NCBI RefSeq assembly: GCF_003343245.1
Contig: NZ_CP024901.1
Location: 5,623,678-5,687,677 of the forward strand
Direction: 5' to 3'
Length of the DNA stretch: 64,000 nucleotides
Origin: Photorhabdus laumondii subsp. laumondii
GTDB lineage: Bacteria > Pseudomonadota > Gammaproteobacteria > Enterobacterales > Enterobacteriaceae
The position numbers were made by a program, and so were the translations under genes. Shown piece by piece: positions 47,884 through 58,096 of this stretch (positions are counted from its first letter, which is position 1; every line of letters starts with the position of its first letter). The notes under the pieces are model-generated. The model was not told the origin of the DNA and did not search any database. It was given only the letters and a program-made list of their open reading frames with translations.

Positions 47884-49275
47884 ATGACACATAAACCTTG
47901 CCTGTTGTACAGCCAACTCCCCGCCATTGATCGTCTATTGCGTGAGCCACAAATAACACCATTAGTGGAGCAATATGGACAGACGTTGGTCACTGCAACA
48001 TTAAGAAGAATGCAGGAGCAGGCCAGAATCAATATCAAGCAGTATCAGGCACTGCCTGATTGGTGTGATAACTGGGCCTCGGCACTTGGTCAGCAACTGG
48101 AGCAGAAACAAGCGTTAGCTTTAAAGCCAGTGTTTAATCTTAGTGGTACGGTGATTCACACCAATCTTGGCCGAGCATTAATGGCAGAATCAGCGATTGA
48201 AGCGGTAACACAAGTGATGCGTTCACCTGTAACGTTGGAATATTCCCTCAATAACGCCGAACGTGGGCACCGTGACCATGCTTTGGCGGATTTACTGTGT
48301 GAATTAACCGGGGCGGAAGATGCTTGTATTGTTAATAACAATGCAGCGGCGGTGTTGTTATTGTTGGCAACCGTAGCATCCGGTAAGCAAGTGGTGGTTT
48401 CTCGTGGCGAACTAGTGGAAATTGGTGGCGCATTCCGTATTCCTGATGTGATGGTTCAGGCAGGATGCCGATTAGTTGAAGTCGGCACAACGAACCGCAC
48501 TCACCTGAAAGATTATCGGCAAGCGATTAATGAAGAGACCGCTCTCCTCATGAAAGTGCATACCAGTAACTACAATATTGACGGTTTTACCGCGGAAGTG
48601 TCTGGCCGTGAATTGGCCACTCTGGGAATAGCCTCGCAAATTCCCACTGCAATTGATCTGGGCAGTGGTTCCATGATCAATATGGTGCAATATGGATTGC
48701 CAGCCGAACCTATGCCTCAAGATTATCTGAATCAGGGTATCGATCTGGTCACTTTCTCTGGTGATAAATTACTGGGGGGACCACAAGCTGGCATTATTCT
48801 TGGCAAGAAACACTGGATAGAAGCCATTCAGCGTCATCCGCTGAAACGTGCTTTGCGGGCAGATAAGATGACGCTGGCCGCTTTAGAAGCCACATTGCGG
48901 TTATATCAGCGCCCCGAACAGCTTTGCCAGCAGTTGCCAACGTTGCGTCTGTTAACCCGCTCACAACAACAAATGCATGATATGGCACAACGGCTATTAC
49001 CTCAGCTTCAAGCACATTACGGTGACCAATTTATTGTTCGTGATGAACCCTGTTATTCACAGATTGGCAGTGGTTCACTGCCGGTTGATCGGCTGCCAAG
49101 TTGGGCTTTGACTTTCGCTGCCGTTGAGGGTCAGGGGAGCTCGTTAGAGCGGTTGGCCCGGTGCTGGCGTGGATTAGCGAAACCCGTTCTTGGTCGTATC
49201 TCTGGCGGACGTTTATGGCTGGATTTACGCTGTCTTGAAGATGAAAAAGCGCTATTGCAGGCATTGTTGCTGTAA
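47884..49275 (+). CDS. selA: Selenocysteine synthase SelA
   Basis: PLP enzyme that turns seryl-tRNA(Sec) into selenocysteyl-tRNA(Sec) with selenophosphate; forms a decamer. The 463-residue protein has [29 protein letters not shown] and the PLP lysine in [12 protein letters not shown] (about residue 295), and ends [16 protein letters not shown] like E. coli SelA. The frame runs further upstream into fdhE, but the ATG at 47884 with TAAGG gives [19 protein letters not shown], the family start. It is followed by selB after 33 bp. Confidence 0.97.
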   Translation: MTHKPCLLYSQLPAIDRLLREPQITPLVEQYGQTLVTATLRRMQEQARINIKQYQALPDWCDNWASALGQQLEQKQALALKPVFNLSGTVIHTNLGRALMAESAIEAVTQVMRSPVTLEYSLNNAERGHRDHALADLLCELTGAEDACIVNNNAAAVLLLLATVASGKQVVVSRGELVEIGGAFRIPDVMVQAGCRLVEVGTTNRTHLKDYRQAINEETALLMKVHTSNYNIDGFTAEVSGRELATLGIASQIPTAIDLGSGSMINMVQYGLPAEPMPQDYLNQGIDLVTFSGDKLLGGPQAGIILGKKHWIEAIQRHPLKRALRADKMTLAALEATLRLYQRPEQLCQQLPTLRLLTRSQQQMHDMAQRLLPQLQAHYGDQFIVRDEPCYSQIGSGSLPVDRLPSWALTFAAVEGQGSSLERLARCWRGLAKPVLGRISGGRLWLDLRCLEDEKALLQALLL

Positions 49276-49308
49276 TTTTCTGAAATACAATAATTTTCTG
49301 AAACTATT

Positions 49309-51168
49309 ATGATTTTTGCCACCGCGGGCCATGTTGATCATGGTAAAACCACACTTATTCAAGCGATTACCGGCGTTAATACAGCCCATTTGCCGGAAGA
49401 GAAAAAGCGCGGGATGACCATCGATTTAGGTTATGCCTATTGGCCGCAACCGGATGGCTCTTCGGTTGGTTTTATCGATGTGCCCGGACATGAGAAATTC
49501 CTCGCTAATATGTTGGCAGGGATCGGAGGTATTGATCATGTTTTATTAGTGGTTGCCTGTGACGATGGGGTAATGGCTCAAACGAGAGAACATTTAGCTA
49601 TTCTGCGTTTGATTGGCCGCCCGGCCATGACAGTTGCGCTCACTAAAGCAGATCGGGTAGAAACACAACGAATAGTTGAAGTCCGCCAACAAATTGAACA
49701 TGAACTGGCAACGCAAGGTTGGAGTGAATCCCCTCTGTTTGTAACGGCTGCGGCGGATAAAGAAAGTATTGTCCCTTTGAGACAGCATCTGTTGCAGTTG
49801 CATCAGCAAAATAAGCAGCATAAAAAATTACATCAACGTTTTCGTCTGGCGATAGATCGCGCTTTCAGTGTAAAAGGCGCAGGCTTGGTCGTAACGGGAA
49901 CGGCACTGGCTGGCCGGGTCAGGGTGGGAGATACCCTCTGGCTAACCGGCCGGGATCAGCAAATTAGAGTACGTGGCTTGCATGCTCAGAATCAACAGGC
50001 CGATACGGCTCAGGCCGGGCAACGTATTGCACTGAATATTGCTGGTGATGTGAGTAAAGAACAGGTTTCCCGTGGTGATTGGCTACTTTCCCGCCAGCCC
50101 TTTGAACACGTAGAGAAAGTATTGGTGGAAGTAGAAACTGATGAACCCTTGCGAAACTGGCAATCACTTCATATTCATCATGCTGCCAGCCATATAACGG
50201 GGCGGATTTCATTACTAAATCCGCTTTCTGATAAGCCTCTGCTGGCTGAATTGGTGCTTGATAGCCCATTGTGGTTGGTTGAGGATGATCGACTGATATT
50301 GCGAGATATTAGTGCCAGAAAAACATTGGCTGGTACGCGGGTAATAAACCTAAATTCCCCCCGCCGTGGTAAGCGCCAACCAGCATTTTTGCATTGGCTC
50401 ACTCAGCTTGCCAGAACATCAGATCATGCAGCTAATTTAGCGCTCCATTTGCCACGAGGTGCACTCTCTCTCGACCATTTTTCTTGGGCGCGTCAGTTAA
50501 CGGAAGCAACTCTCCACCCGCTAATCGTTGATCAAGATATGATTATTGCCGATGGTATGGTGTTATCACAGAACAATGCCAAGTTAGCAAAGCAGAAGTT
50601 ACTACACGTTTTGGCTGAATATCACCAGCAACATGTTGATCAACTGGGTTTAGGCAGGGCACGTCTGAAACGGATGGCGCTGCCAACGCTGGATGAAGCG
50701 CTAGTTTACACTTTGATAGATGCCTTGCTCAGTGATGGACAGCTAAAGCAATTACGAGGTTGGTTATATCTTCCTGAACACGGTTTGTCTTTTAGTGATG
50801 AACAGGCAAAATTGTGGCAACGAATAGCGCCCTATTTTACAGATGATCCTTGGTGGGTACGCGACCTGACTGCTGATTTAAAAGAAGAAGAAGCAACAGT
50901 TCGCAGTTTGTTGAAAAAAGCTGCTCAATTGGGGCATATTATCGCGATTGTTCCTGATCGTTATTATTGCAGCCAACGAATTCAGCAGTTCGCCGATCTG
51001 ATTCGTCAATTTAATCAAGATCATGGTGCAATTACCGCTGCCGATTTTCGTGATCAACTCGGTATCGGTCGTAAACTGGCTATTCAGATATTGGAATTTT
51101 TTGATCGCAGTGGTTTTACTCGTCGTCAGGCTGAGTCACATATTCTTAGAGATAATGGGCTGTTCTGA
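49309..51168 (+). CDS. selB: Selenocysteine-specific elongation factor SelB
   Basis: GTPase of 619 residues that brings Sec-tRNA to UGA codons marked by a SECIS hairpin. The N-terminus MIFATAGHVDHGKTTLIQAI is the P-loop, DVPGHEKFL and TKADR are G3 and G4. Domain III has LWLVEDDRLILRDISARKTLAG, and the C-terminal third is the set of winged helices that bind the SECIS RNA (WWVRDLTADLKEE and IGRKLAIQILEFFDRSGFTRR). With selA and the UGA-bearing fdoG it makes the local selenoprotein system complete except for selC and selD, which are not in the window. Confidence 0.97.
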   Translation: MIFATAGHVDHGKTTLIQAITGVNTAHLPEEKKRGMTIDLGYAYWPQPDGSSVGFIDVPGHEKFLANMLAGIGGIDHVLLVVACDDGVMAQTREHLAILRLIGRPAMTVALTKADRVETQRIVEVRQQIEHELATQGWSESPLFVTAAADKESIVPLRQHLLQLHQQNKQHKKLHQRFRLAIDRAFSVKGAGLVVTGTALAGRVRVGDTLWLTGRDQQIRVRGLHAQNQQADTAQAGQRIALNIAGDVSKEQVSRGDWLLSRQPFEHVEKVLVEVETDEPLRNWQSLHIHHAASHITGRISLLNPLSDKPLLAELVLDSPLWLVEDDRLILRDISARKTLAGTRVINLNSPRRGKRQPAFLHWLTQLARTSDHAANLALHLPRGALSLDHFSWARQLTEATLHPLIVDQDMIIADGMVLSQNNAKLAKQKLLHVLAEYHQQHVDQLGLGRARLKRMALPTLDEALVYTLIDALLSDGQLKQLRGWLYLPEHGLSFSDEQAKLWQRIAPYFTDDPWWVRDLTADLKEEEATVRSLLKKAAQLGHIIAIVPDRYYCSQRIQQFADLIRQFNQDHGAITAADFRDQLGIGRKLAIQILEFFDRSGFTRRQAESHILRDNGLF

Positions 51169-51275
51169 TGATTTCTTTATTTAAAATATAGATGATTTCA
51201 GCAAAATCACCGTCTTGAACTGATCTGTGCTATTTTGCCAACCGTGAACCACCTATTAATTGGATTCAATACGAT

Positions 51276-52925
51276 ATGAAAAAGAAAATAATATCAGGTG
51301 TTTATCTGGGATTATTGTTCATTGCAACTTTAATACTAGTTTTTGAAAAAAGTGAAGATATTTACCCGGCACTGATTGCTGTCGGCATGTTTGGTGTGAT
51401 ATTTGGTCTAGTATTTTTTGCGTCAGCTCGGTTACTGTTTTCTACGGCCTTTACCGGAACACTGTTTATTATCTTTAAGTTCCTCAATCAGATAAAAGTT
51501 CATTACTACAAAGAGCAGTTGATGTTCTCCGATCTAAACTTGATGTTTGATCCTGCCAATCAGGAAACACTACGCCACTATTGGCTGGCCGGTTTAGGCG
51601 TTGTCGCGATGTTTATCTGGTTGATTTTTAACATGACGCTGAGCTGGAAAAAATCATCTTCCCTCCGTGGTTTCAAATGGCGTACCGTCGGCTTGGTTCT
51701 GGCGGCGTTCTGTACATGGGAAGTGAGCGCTACCGCCGATGCGTTCAGGGAACAGTGGGAATCTTCACTACCAAAAGGACGTGGTACAGTCACCAATATG
51801 GTGATGTCGGCCAAAGATGCCAAATATCATGCGCCTCAGTTTGGGCAATCATCCGATTATTTTCTGCAACAGGCTAAGAATGTTGTGCTGCCTGTCCCGC
51901 AGTCAGCGATTAAACCTGACGTGGTGATGTTATTACAGGAATCCACCGTGACTCCGCATATCTATCAACTGCCTGATGATACCCGCTTACCTCATCTTTA
52001 TATGTTCCAGCGGGATTCGGGTGTCAGCGCCCAAAGTCCAATGCGGGTGCAAACTTTCGGTGGTGGTACTTGGTTATCTGAATTTTCTGCTCTGACGGGC
52101 TTAAATACAGATGATTTTGGCTCACGTAAGAATGCGGTTTTTTATTTTATTGTTGATCACCTGAAATATAGCTTGTTCCGTGAAATGAAACAGAATGGTT
52201 ATTATACGGTTGTTTTGACACCATTTAATAAATCTTCTTATCATTCCGGTCATGCCTATCAGACTCTCGGCGTTGATCGCATTATTCAGCCACAAGAATT
52301 GGGATATCCCGCCAGTCTTGATAAAAATCTGTGGACTATTTCTACCCAAGAGATGTTGGGTTATGTGAAAGAAATTTTGGCACAGGAAACGGATAAGCCG
52401 CTCTTTATTTTCTCACTAACTATGTATGAACATGGCCCATATGATGAAGATCACGCTGATGATTACAGGCTTACCGGACATGTGAAAAATTCACAGGCAG
52501 TAGGTAAGTTCAGTCACTATATGGAGAAAATCAAAGCTTCTGATCCGGCAATTAAAGATTTCAGTGAGTTTGTTGCTAAACGGGAAAAGCCAACCATGTT
52601 CCTCTACTTCGGTGATCATCAACCCAATATCAGCCTAAATCAGTACAATGGCGTATTTTCAAATCCGGGTCATATTACCCAGTTTACTATGCGGGATAAC
52701 TTGCAACAGGGAGAATCTATTCAGACTGATGAACTGACGGATATTTCATTCCTTGGCGGCATGATTATGGAGAGGGCTAAACTGGATGCTTCATCTTTTT
52801 ACCGAGCAAATATGACAATGCGTCATCTCTGCCGAGGAGCGTTGGATGATTGTCAGGATAAGGCGCTGGTGGAGAGTTATAAACACTATATTTATCAGCA
52901 ACTAGACGTTGCAGGTAAAAAGTAA
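51276..52925 (+). CDS. Membrane-anchored sulfatase-fold phosphotransferase (OpgE/LtaS-like)
   Basis: A 549-residue protein with four to five N-terminal membrane spans (residues about 7-165) and a periplasmic alkaline-phosphatase-superfamily domain. The nucleophile region QTFGGGTWLSEFSALTGL holds the active Thr, as GG(K)TxxSEF does in LTA synthases, and metal-ligand segments MLLQEST, HGPYDED and YFGDHQPN follow. Such enzymes move phosphoethanolamine or phosphoglycerol onto lipid A, core sugars or glucans in the periplasm. It is not a close match to EptA/B. An SD lies before the ATG; the gene is alone, followed by an ERIC copy. Confidence 0.85.
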   Translation: MKKKIISGVYLGLLFIATLILVFEKSEDIYPALIAVGMFGVIFGLVFFASARLLFSTAFTGTLFIIFKFLNQIKVHYYKEQLMFSDLNLMFDPANQETLRHYWLAGLGVVAMFIWLIFNMTLSWKKSSSLRGFKWRTVGLVLAAFCTWEVSATADAFREQWESSLPKGRGTVTNMVMSAKDAKYHAPQFGQSSDYFLQQAKNVVLPVPQSAIKPDVVMLLQESTVTPHIYQLPDDTRLPHLYMFQRDSGVSAQSPMRVQTFGGGTWLSEFSALTGLNTDDFGSRKNAVFYFIVDHLKYSLFREMKQNGYYTVVLTPFNKSSYHSGHAYQTLGVDRIIQPQELGYPASLDKNLWTISTQEMLGYVKEILAQETDKPLFIFSLTMYEHGPYDEDHADDYRLTGHVKNSQAVGKFSHYMEKIKASDPAIKDFSEFVAKREKPTMFLYFGDHQPNISLNQYNGVFSNPGHITQFTMRDNLQQGESIQTDELTDISFLGGMIMERAKLDASSFYRANMTMRHLCRGALDDCQDKALVESYKHYIYQQLDVAGKK

Positions 52926-52927
52926 GT

Positions 52928-53054
52928 TATACCCGTTATCTTTCAAGTTGCCTCTTTGTTGGCTGCACTCACTCACCCCGGTCACATAGTTACCTATGCT
53001 CCCGGGGATCCGCTCCCTTGCCGTCGCGATGCATCTCGAAATCCATAGGGTATA
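52928..53054 (-). repeat. ERIC/IRU repeat
   Basis: A 127-bp copy directly after the stop of the sulfatase-fold gene and 67 bp before the hipA end; it divides the two convergent units. Confidence 0.95.
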
Positions 53055-53121
53055 TATACCCATAATGTGAGTAGGTGCCATATTTATATGGCGCTTGCTG
53101 TAGATAATGTTGATGAGAATG

Positions 53122-54441
53122 TTAATCCCACCCAATTTTCAGGCGCTTTGCTCTGGCTTGTAACCCTCCCAATATCGAATTACTGATATGAACAGGGAAA
53201 TCTATCGGCAACTGGTCTCTGACATTCATGACAACGGTATCAACCGTCTCAGCATATTCAGTAAGAATTCTTGCCATCGAATCCTTATCAAATCCAGCGA
53301 CCTTGGCTGTTTGAAAAAAGTGCCTTGGGAATATCTGCTCTATGTTGTACTTCCTACCTCTCGTCCCAGTTAGCCCCATTGCCAATTTGGCATCTCGGGG
53401 ATGAAGCCCTCTGCCTCCGAATACAGGGTACATGGAAAGAATGTCATAAAAAGGCGTTAGCCGATAATGCCCATCAGCCTCAATAAACAGCGAAAAGTTT
53501 TTTGCATGGCCGTCTGTGGCGGCCAACAGCCAAAATAATACCTGGATCTTCATAAATTCATAACGGTCAGTCTCGGCTTTAACCGAACCCAAGAGGCAGG
53601 ACATGATCTCGGGAATCCCAGGGCCACCATGACTCTCATACTTTTTCGCCGAAGGCACGCTCAAGGTTTGGCAGAAATCTTCCTGAGGCAGCCGCATTAT
53701 CCAACTGTTGTCAGATGAGTACTTGCGATCAAATCGTTCTACCGCTAATGCTTTTATCTCTCCCACTTTCATTATTAAGCAGTGAGGAACAGACAGCCCA
53801 AACATCCTGGCAATCAACATGCACAGATATTCATTTTCCACACTTTCAGACATATCAATGGAATGTGAATGACTCTCAATTTTACCAATGGGAAGTTTAA
53901 TGATGTGTGTTGTCGGCGTGGCATTTAATGGCAAACACCAATTTCCATCAATATTTAAAAGCGCTGTCTTTTCCTGTGCGCCAGCAATGGATATACGAAA
54001 ATCTTCCTCTTCTTCGATCATCCCCAATGGCGCACCAGCTTGGTAGCCAGTTAGCACTTTCTCTAGTTCCACCTTGGATAAGGGCTTGTATTCAATCCTC
54101 TTGATATCATTAGCGGATGTACCTTGCGGTACCAATTGCAAAGCACCTACACTATCTTGGCCAACTTTAGCCAGCAGATCAAAAGGTTGCGTTGATTCAG
54201 CATTGTGCCTGGCAACAATTCTTCTTCTGATTTCCGGATTATCCGGCAGTAGATTATCGAAAAAGTTATATACCTCGTCCCCCTGATAAGCTTGATGGCG
54301 CAGAGGCATAGACAGTGAAATGGGACGACTACCCGATAACCTAAGCCAGGACTCATCATATTTGAAATGGTGGAAGCCAGTATTGGCTTTGGTGAATACT
54401 CCAACCCGATAACCGTTCATGTAGACATCCAGTGCTGCCAT
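53122..54441 (-). CDS. hipA: HipA-family serine/threonine kinase toxin
   Basis: A 439-residue protein collinear with E. coli HipA, the toxin that phosphorylates glutamyl-tRNA synthetase and causes growth arrest and persistence. N-terminal FFDNLLPDNPEIRRRI and FDLLAKVGQDSVGALQL; the P-loop segment DFRISIAGAQEKTALL with the autophosphorylated Ser in RIS; catalytic ATDGHAKNFSLF and metal-binding TPFYDILS. All key residues are intact. The start ATG at 54441 shares a base with the hipB stop (TAATG), the E. coli hipBA layout; 13 extra upstream codons lie inside hipB and are rejected. Only the C-terminal 20 residues differ strongly. Confidence 0.93.
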   Translation of the reverse strand: MAALDVYMNGYRVGVFTKANTGFHHFKYDESWLRLSGSRPISLSMPLRHQAYQGDEVYNFFDNLLPDNPEIRRRIVARHNAESTQPFDLLAKVGQDSVGALQLVPQGTSANDIKRIEYKPLSKVELEKVLTGYQAGAPLGMIEEEEDFRISIAGAQEKTALLNIDGNWCLPLNATPTTHIIKLPIGKIESHSHSIDMSESVENEYLCMLIARMFGLSVPHCLIMKVGEIKALAVERFDRKYSSDNSWIMRLPQEDFCQTLSVPSAKKYESHGGPGIPEIMSCLLGSVKAETDRYEFMKIQVLFWLLAATDGHAKNFSLFIEADGHYRLTPFYDILSMYPVFGGRGLHPRDAKLAMGLTGTRGRKYNIEQIFPRHFFQTAKVAGFDKDSMARILTEYAETVDTVVMNVRDQLPIDFPVHISNSILGGLQARAKRLKIGWD

Positions 54442-54722
54442 TACCACTCCTCTTTCCACGCCGGGTCCGACGTTGTGCAATCATCTTCCACTGACGAATT
54501 TATCTTAGTCACGTTTCTTGGCCGGATATCGAGTTCTAAATTCAACGCCGACATAATCTTAAAGAAGGTCTCCAGCTTGGTAGAATCTGGGTGCAGCTCA
54601 AAGCTTGATACCGTGTCCTGCCGAATACCCACTTTGCTTGCCACTTTGCCCTGAGAAAGTTTTTGAGTAAGCCTGATATCTTTTAAATATACGCTAAGTT
54701 GTTTCGAGTTAGTCACTTTCAT
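54441..54722 (-). CDS. hipB: HipB-family antitoxin and repressor
   Basis: A 93-residue helix-turn-helix protein: LKDIRLTQKLSQGKVASKVGIRQDTVSSFE, then TKLETFFKIMSALNLELDI, as in HipB, and a flexible acidic C-terminal tail ending in Trp, which in E. coli reaches into the HipA fold. It binds operators upstream (54759-54836) and neutralises HipA. A TTG five codons upstream is an alternative start; neither has a strong SD. Confidence 0.9.
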   Translation of the reverse strand: MKVTNSKQLSVYLKDIRLTQKLSQGKVASKVGIRQDTVSSFELHPDSTKLETFFKIMSALNLELDIRPRNVTKINSSVEDDCTTSDPAWKEEW

Positions 54723-54758
54723 ATTGAGGTCAACCAATTTGAACAGTTAACCTCATTG

Positions 54759-54836
54759 TTACACGCTATGACAGGTAAATCAATTTTTACACGCTATAGA
54801 CGGTAAATATAATTTTACCTGTTATAACCGGTAAAA
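54759..54836. promoter_or_regulatory. Three hipBA operator palindromes
   Basis: Three related sites: TTACACGCTATGACAGGTAA (54759-54778), TTACACGCTATAGACGGTAA (54787-54806) and TTTTACC-N10-GGTAAAA (54813-54836, perfect arms). The common pattern is TTAC(C)...GGTAA, unlike the E. coli TATCC-N8-GGATA site but with the same several-copy layout before hipB. Centres are about 28 bp apart. Confidence 0.75.
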
Positions 54837-55095
54837 AGTTCCACTTCTGCCTTTTACCCATTCACTTGCCAATACAGAATGTGAAAAATATAATTAAAAC
54901 AATTTCTTATGTGAATTTTGATTTTGTAACTAAATGGTAGCATTATCTCATAGCTTGCTATCAGTAAAGCAAACCATCCCCCATCTATTTGCAAATAGTC
55001 TAGAACGTTTACCAACGCAACTACAGTTTTCCTTGCTGTACGCATATAAATTATATAATTTAGCTAAATTATCTAGATGTTCGATGGTAAAGGTT

Positions 55096-55338
55096 ATGAT
55101 AAACGAACAAGATATTTACGAAAGGATCAAGCAGGTTTTAGCGAATGCGCCACGCAATCAGTACACAGCTGAGCTACATCTACAAATGATTAAGTATGCC
55201 GATGAGCTGAAGAACATTACAGCTAAAGACTTTTGTGAAGGTGTTGGGCTTACCCAGAGTTTTGGCACTGAATTCAGTAAAATGCGCAATTTGACGCAGC
55301 GTTTGAAAACCGCAGGACTTAATACAGATCTGCTTTAA
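55096..55338 (+). CDS. Small HTH-like protein, first gene of the TrlF/Schlafen cassette
   Basis: An 80-residue helical protein, MINEQDIYERIKQVLANAPR, with TAKDFCEGVGLTQSFGTEFSK in the place of a helix-turn-helix and a basic end RNLTQRLKTAGLNTDLL. The start is not certain: AAAGG is only two bases from this ATG, and another ATG four codons upstream lacks an SD. It precedes the PHP-SMC gene by 68 bp on the same strand. It could regulate the cassette or be a DNA-binding subunit. It is divergent from hipB. Confidence 0.75.
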   Translation: MINEQDIYERIKQVLANAPRNQYTAELHLQMIKYADELKNITAKDFCEGVGLTQSFGTEFSKMRNLTQRLKTAGLNTDLL

Positions 55339-55406
55339 GACAATTTTATCGATGTAAATTACCAAGACCTGAACGATGAATATGCCTGTATAAGTGGAGT
55401 ATAAGT

Positions 55407-58070
55407 ATGACTATTCAGACCAATAAGTACGCTAAAGCTCGTTTTTTCAAGTGTGCATTGCAGGTAAATGCTTCAGGCTACATAAAATATCGGGGGCAGC
55501 AACAGGCGCTTTCTGAAGATGACTATAACCAGCAATTGTTAAATGCTGCGCTAGAGATGAGAATTGAAGTCATCGGCCTAGCTGATCATGGGTCAGTGAA
55601 TGGTTTTGAAAAGATCAGAGATCTCTTTACACAACATGGAATCGTGGTGTTCCCCTGCTTTGAAGTTGCTTCCAGTGAGAAAATTCACTTCGTTTGCTTG
55701 TTTGATGAATCAGAGTCAGCTGATCAGATAAAAATGCATTTGGGAGCATTAGATGTGGATATAAACCAGCCGGAAGCCCCAGTGCAGAAATCTGCCACAG
55801 ATATTATTAATTACGTAAACGATAAGGGTGGTTTCATTTTCGCGGCCCACTGTACTAATGATGATGGCGTGTTAAAACGGCGGATGAATCATATTTGGCA
55901 ACATAAAGGGCTGTTGGCTGCTCAGATCCCAGGTTCAGTTGAGGACTTAAAGGGTGTAGAGAGCGACTTTTATCGTAAAGTTTTCCTAAATAAAGATGAT
56001 AACTATCGCCGCAAACGGGAAATGGCTGCCATCAATGCCGCTGATGTGGCGAAGCCTGAAGAGATTAAAGCTGATGGCGCTTCTTGTTTAATTAAAATGA
56101 CCAAGCCCTGTTTCACTTCTTTCAAGCAAGCTTTTTTAGATGCTGGCTCCAGAGTGCGGCTAAATTCAGACAAATCGGAAAACTATGCGTCAGCTATCGA
56201 ACGTGTTCGTTTTGTCGGTGGCTATCTTGATGGTATGGATATTGAATTATCGGATCACTTAAACGCGGTGATTGGTGGTAGAGGTACGGGCAAATCAACC
56301 CTGCTGGAGTGTATTCGCTATGCTTTTGATTTAGAACCTTTTGGTAAAGCATCGAAAGCTCAGCATGACGCTATTGTAAAAAATAACTTAGGTCTCGAAA
56401 AAGGTATGGTTGAAGTAAGAGTTCGCTCTGCAACCATGCATGGCCGCATATTTACGGTGAGCCGCAAATATGGAAACCAGCCAGTAGTGGTGGAGAATGA
56501 AAACGGCAGAATTTCACCTTATCACCCCAAAGATTTACTGCCTGGCGTTGAGCTGTACGGTCAGAATGAAATTTATGAAATGACTCGGGATGAACAAAGC
56601 CGAAACCTACTTATTAAACGATTCTTGGAAAGTGAGCACGAGCAGTTTGATAAGGCCATAACCGAAGTGCTAGAAAGCCTTAAGGATAATCGTGAAACCA
56701 TTATTCGTGCGCTTAGCCAAAAAGCAGATGTTGAGGCAGAAGTTGAGCGCTTACCCAAGTTATTGGATCAGGCTAAACAATTCCAGGCGCTGGGTATTGA
56801 TGAAAAGTTGAAAGTGATTCCAACGCTGGAAAAAGAAAAACAACTGAATGAGAGAGTTAATGAAGAAATTACTCGAATAAAAGAAGCTATCAACATCTTA
56901 AAAGACAGTTTGCCAGATACGGTATTTTTAAGCGATGCCAGCTTAGAAGGATTACCACACTCAAATCTTTTAAAACAAAAGCGTCAAGTTTTGGAAATGT
57001 TAAAGAACTCTTTAACTCAATGTTTAATCCGGGTTGAAGAGCTCTCCAGTAAAGCCTCTGGTGATTTACTTCCTCTACAGCAACAACTGTCGGAAAGGTT
57101 GCGAGCGGAAGAACAACAACTTGAAAATGCGTTTAAAGACATACCTGCAAGTCAGGGTAAAACAGGTCGGCAGATTGGTGCTGAATATCAAACCTTACTA
57201 AAGCAAATTGAACAGATCCGCCCAAAAGAAACTGCCTTGCAAAACCGACAAACCCAACTCAACGAGCTCTATAGTCAGCGGAAGAAACTATTGCTTGAGT
57301 TAGATCAGCAGACCAGTGCACGTGCTAGCGCCATGCAGAATTCGGTTAAACGGCTCACTCGCAAGTTGGATCAAAAGGTACGCCTTAGTCTGAATTCTGA
57401 AGGTAACCGCCAAGAATTAGTGAATTTCCTGAGTGATTGCAATTTAGAGGGTATTGGGCAGGAAAGACTAGCGTGGGTTTTAGAGAGTGAGTTCACACCC
57501 GCTAATCTTGCTGCCACTATTCGCCAAGGTGAGGCTGAATTAACCTCTAATTTCGGTATATCTAATTCCGTTGTACGAGCGTTAAGCCGTTTGCCTAAGC
57601 GTAAACTGCTTGAGCTAGAAGAGTTGCTGCTTCCCGATACAATGGCGATTGAGCTGAATATCACTCACGGTGAACGCGAGGCCGTTTTCCGCCCAATTGG
57701 GGAACTATCGACCGGCCAACAATGTACGGCGATTTTGCACCTGTTGCTATTGGACAACCAAGATCCTCTTATCCTTGATCAGCCGGAGGATAACCTTGAT
57801 AACGCCTTTATTGCTGAGCGTATCGTTGCTGAGCTGCGCAGAGCCAAGCTAAGCCGACAGTTCTTGTTCGCAACCCACAACGCCAATATTCCGGTATTTG
57901 GCGACGCGGAATGGATTGGTGTGCTGAGTGTGGAAGATAACAAAGGGTTGATCCGGCCAGAACAGCAGGGTGCGATCGATATGCCCGAAGTGCAAAAACT
58001 AGCGGCAGATATATTGGAAGGTGGTAAGAGTGCGTTTAATCAACGTCGTGAAAAGTACGGCTTTAACTGA
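55407..58070 (+). CDS. PHP-SMC fusion ATPase (TrlF-like)
   Basis: An 887-residue two-part protein. Residues about 1-200 are PHP-like (EVIGLADHGSVNGFEKIRDLF, VFPCFEVASSEKIHFVCLF and FIFAAHC), a fold of metal-dependent phosphoesterases. From about 260 follows an SMC/RecN-type ATPase: Walker A GGRGTGKS at about residues 290-297, long coiled coils (about 400-690), signature ELSTGQQ near 767 and Walker B PLILDQPEDNLDN near 788, with the ATHNANI switch. PHP-ATPases of this sort (TrlF, and as I recall the antiphage protein Ppl) are linked to defence. It sits between a small HTH-like gene and a Schlafen-type gene in one operon. Cut or bound substrate unknown. Confidence 0.85.
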   Translation: MTIQTNKYAKARFFKCALQVNASGYIKYRGQQQALSEDDYNQQLLNAALEMRIEVIGLADHGSVNGFEKIRDLFTQHGIVVFPCFEVASSEKIHFVCLFDESESADQIKMHLGALDVDINQPEAPVQKSATDIINYVNDKGGFIFAAHCTNDDGVLKRRMNHIWQHKGLLAAQIPGSVEDLKGVESDFYRKVFLNKDDNYRRKREMAAINAADVAKPEEIKADGASCLIKMTKPCFTSFKQAFLDAGSRVRLNSDKSENYASAIERVRFVGGYLDGMDIELSDHLNAVIGGRGTGKSTLLECIRYAFDLEPFGKASKAQHDAIVKNNLGLEKGMVEVRVRSATMHGRIFTVSRKYGNQPVVVENENGRISPYHPKDLLPGVELYGQNEIYEMTRDEQSRNLLIKRFLESEHEQFDKAITEVLESLKDNRETIIRALSQKADVEAEVERLPKLLDQAKQFQALGIDEKLKVIPTLEKEKQLNERVNEEITRIKEAINILKDSLPDTVFLSDASLEGLPHSNLLKQKRQVLEMLKNSLTQCLIRVEELSSKASGDLLPLQQQLSERLRAEEQQLENAFKDIPASQGKTGRQIGAEYQTLLKQIEQIRPKETALQNRQTQLNELYSQRKKLLLELDQQTSARASAMQNSVKRLTRKLDQKVRLSLNSEGNRQELVNFLSDCNLEGIGQERLAWVLESEFTPANLAATIRQGEAELTSNFGISNSVVRALSRLPKRKLLELEELLLPDTMAIELNITHGEREAVFRPIGELSTGQQCTAILHLLLLDNQDPLILDQPEDNLDNAFIAERIVAELRRAKLSRQFLFATHNANIPVFGDAEWIGVLSVEDNKGLIRPEQQGAIDMPEVQKLAADILEGGKSAFNQRREKYGFN

Positions 58071-58096
58071 ATGCTTTACTTCCTTGGGAGAGAACG

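Noticed and set aside
54854..55045. 63-codon leftward frame between hipB and the HTH-like gene
   Set aside because: No SD, no recognisable motif, and it lies in the operator/promoter gap.
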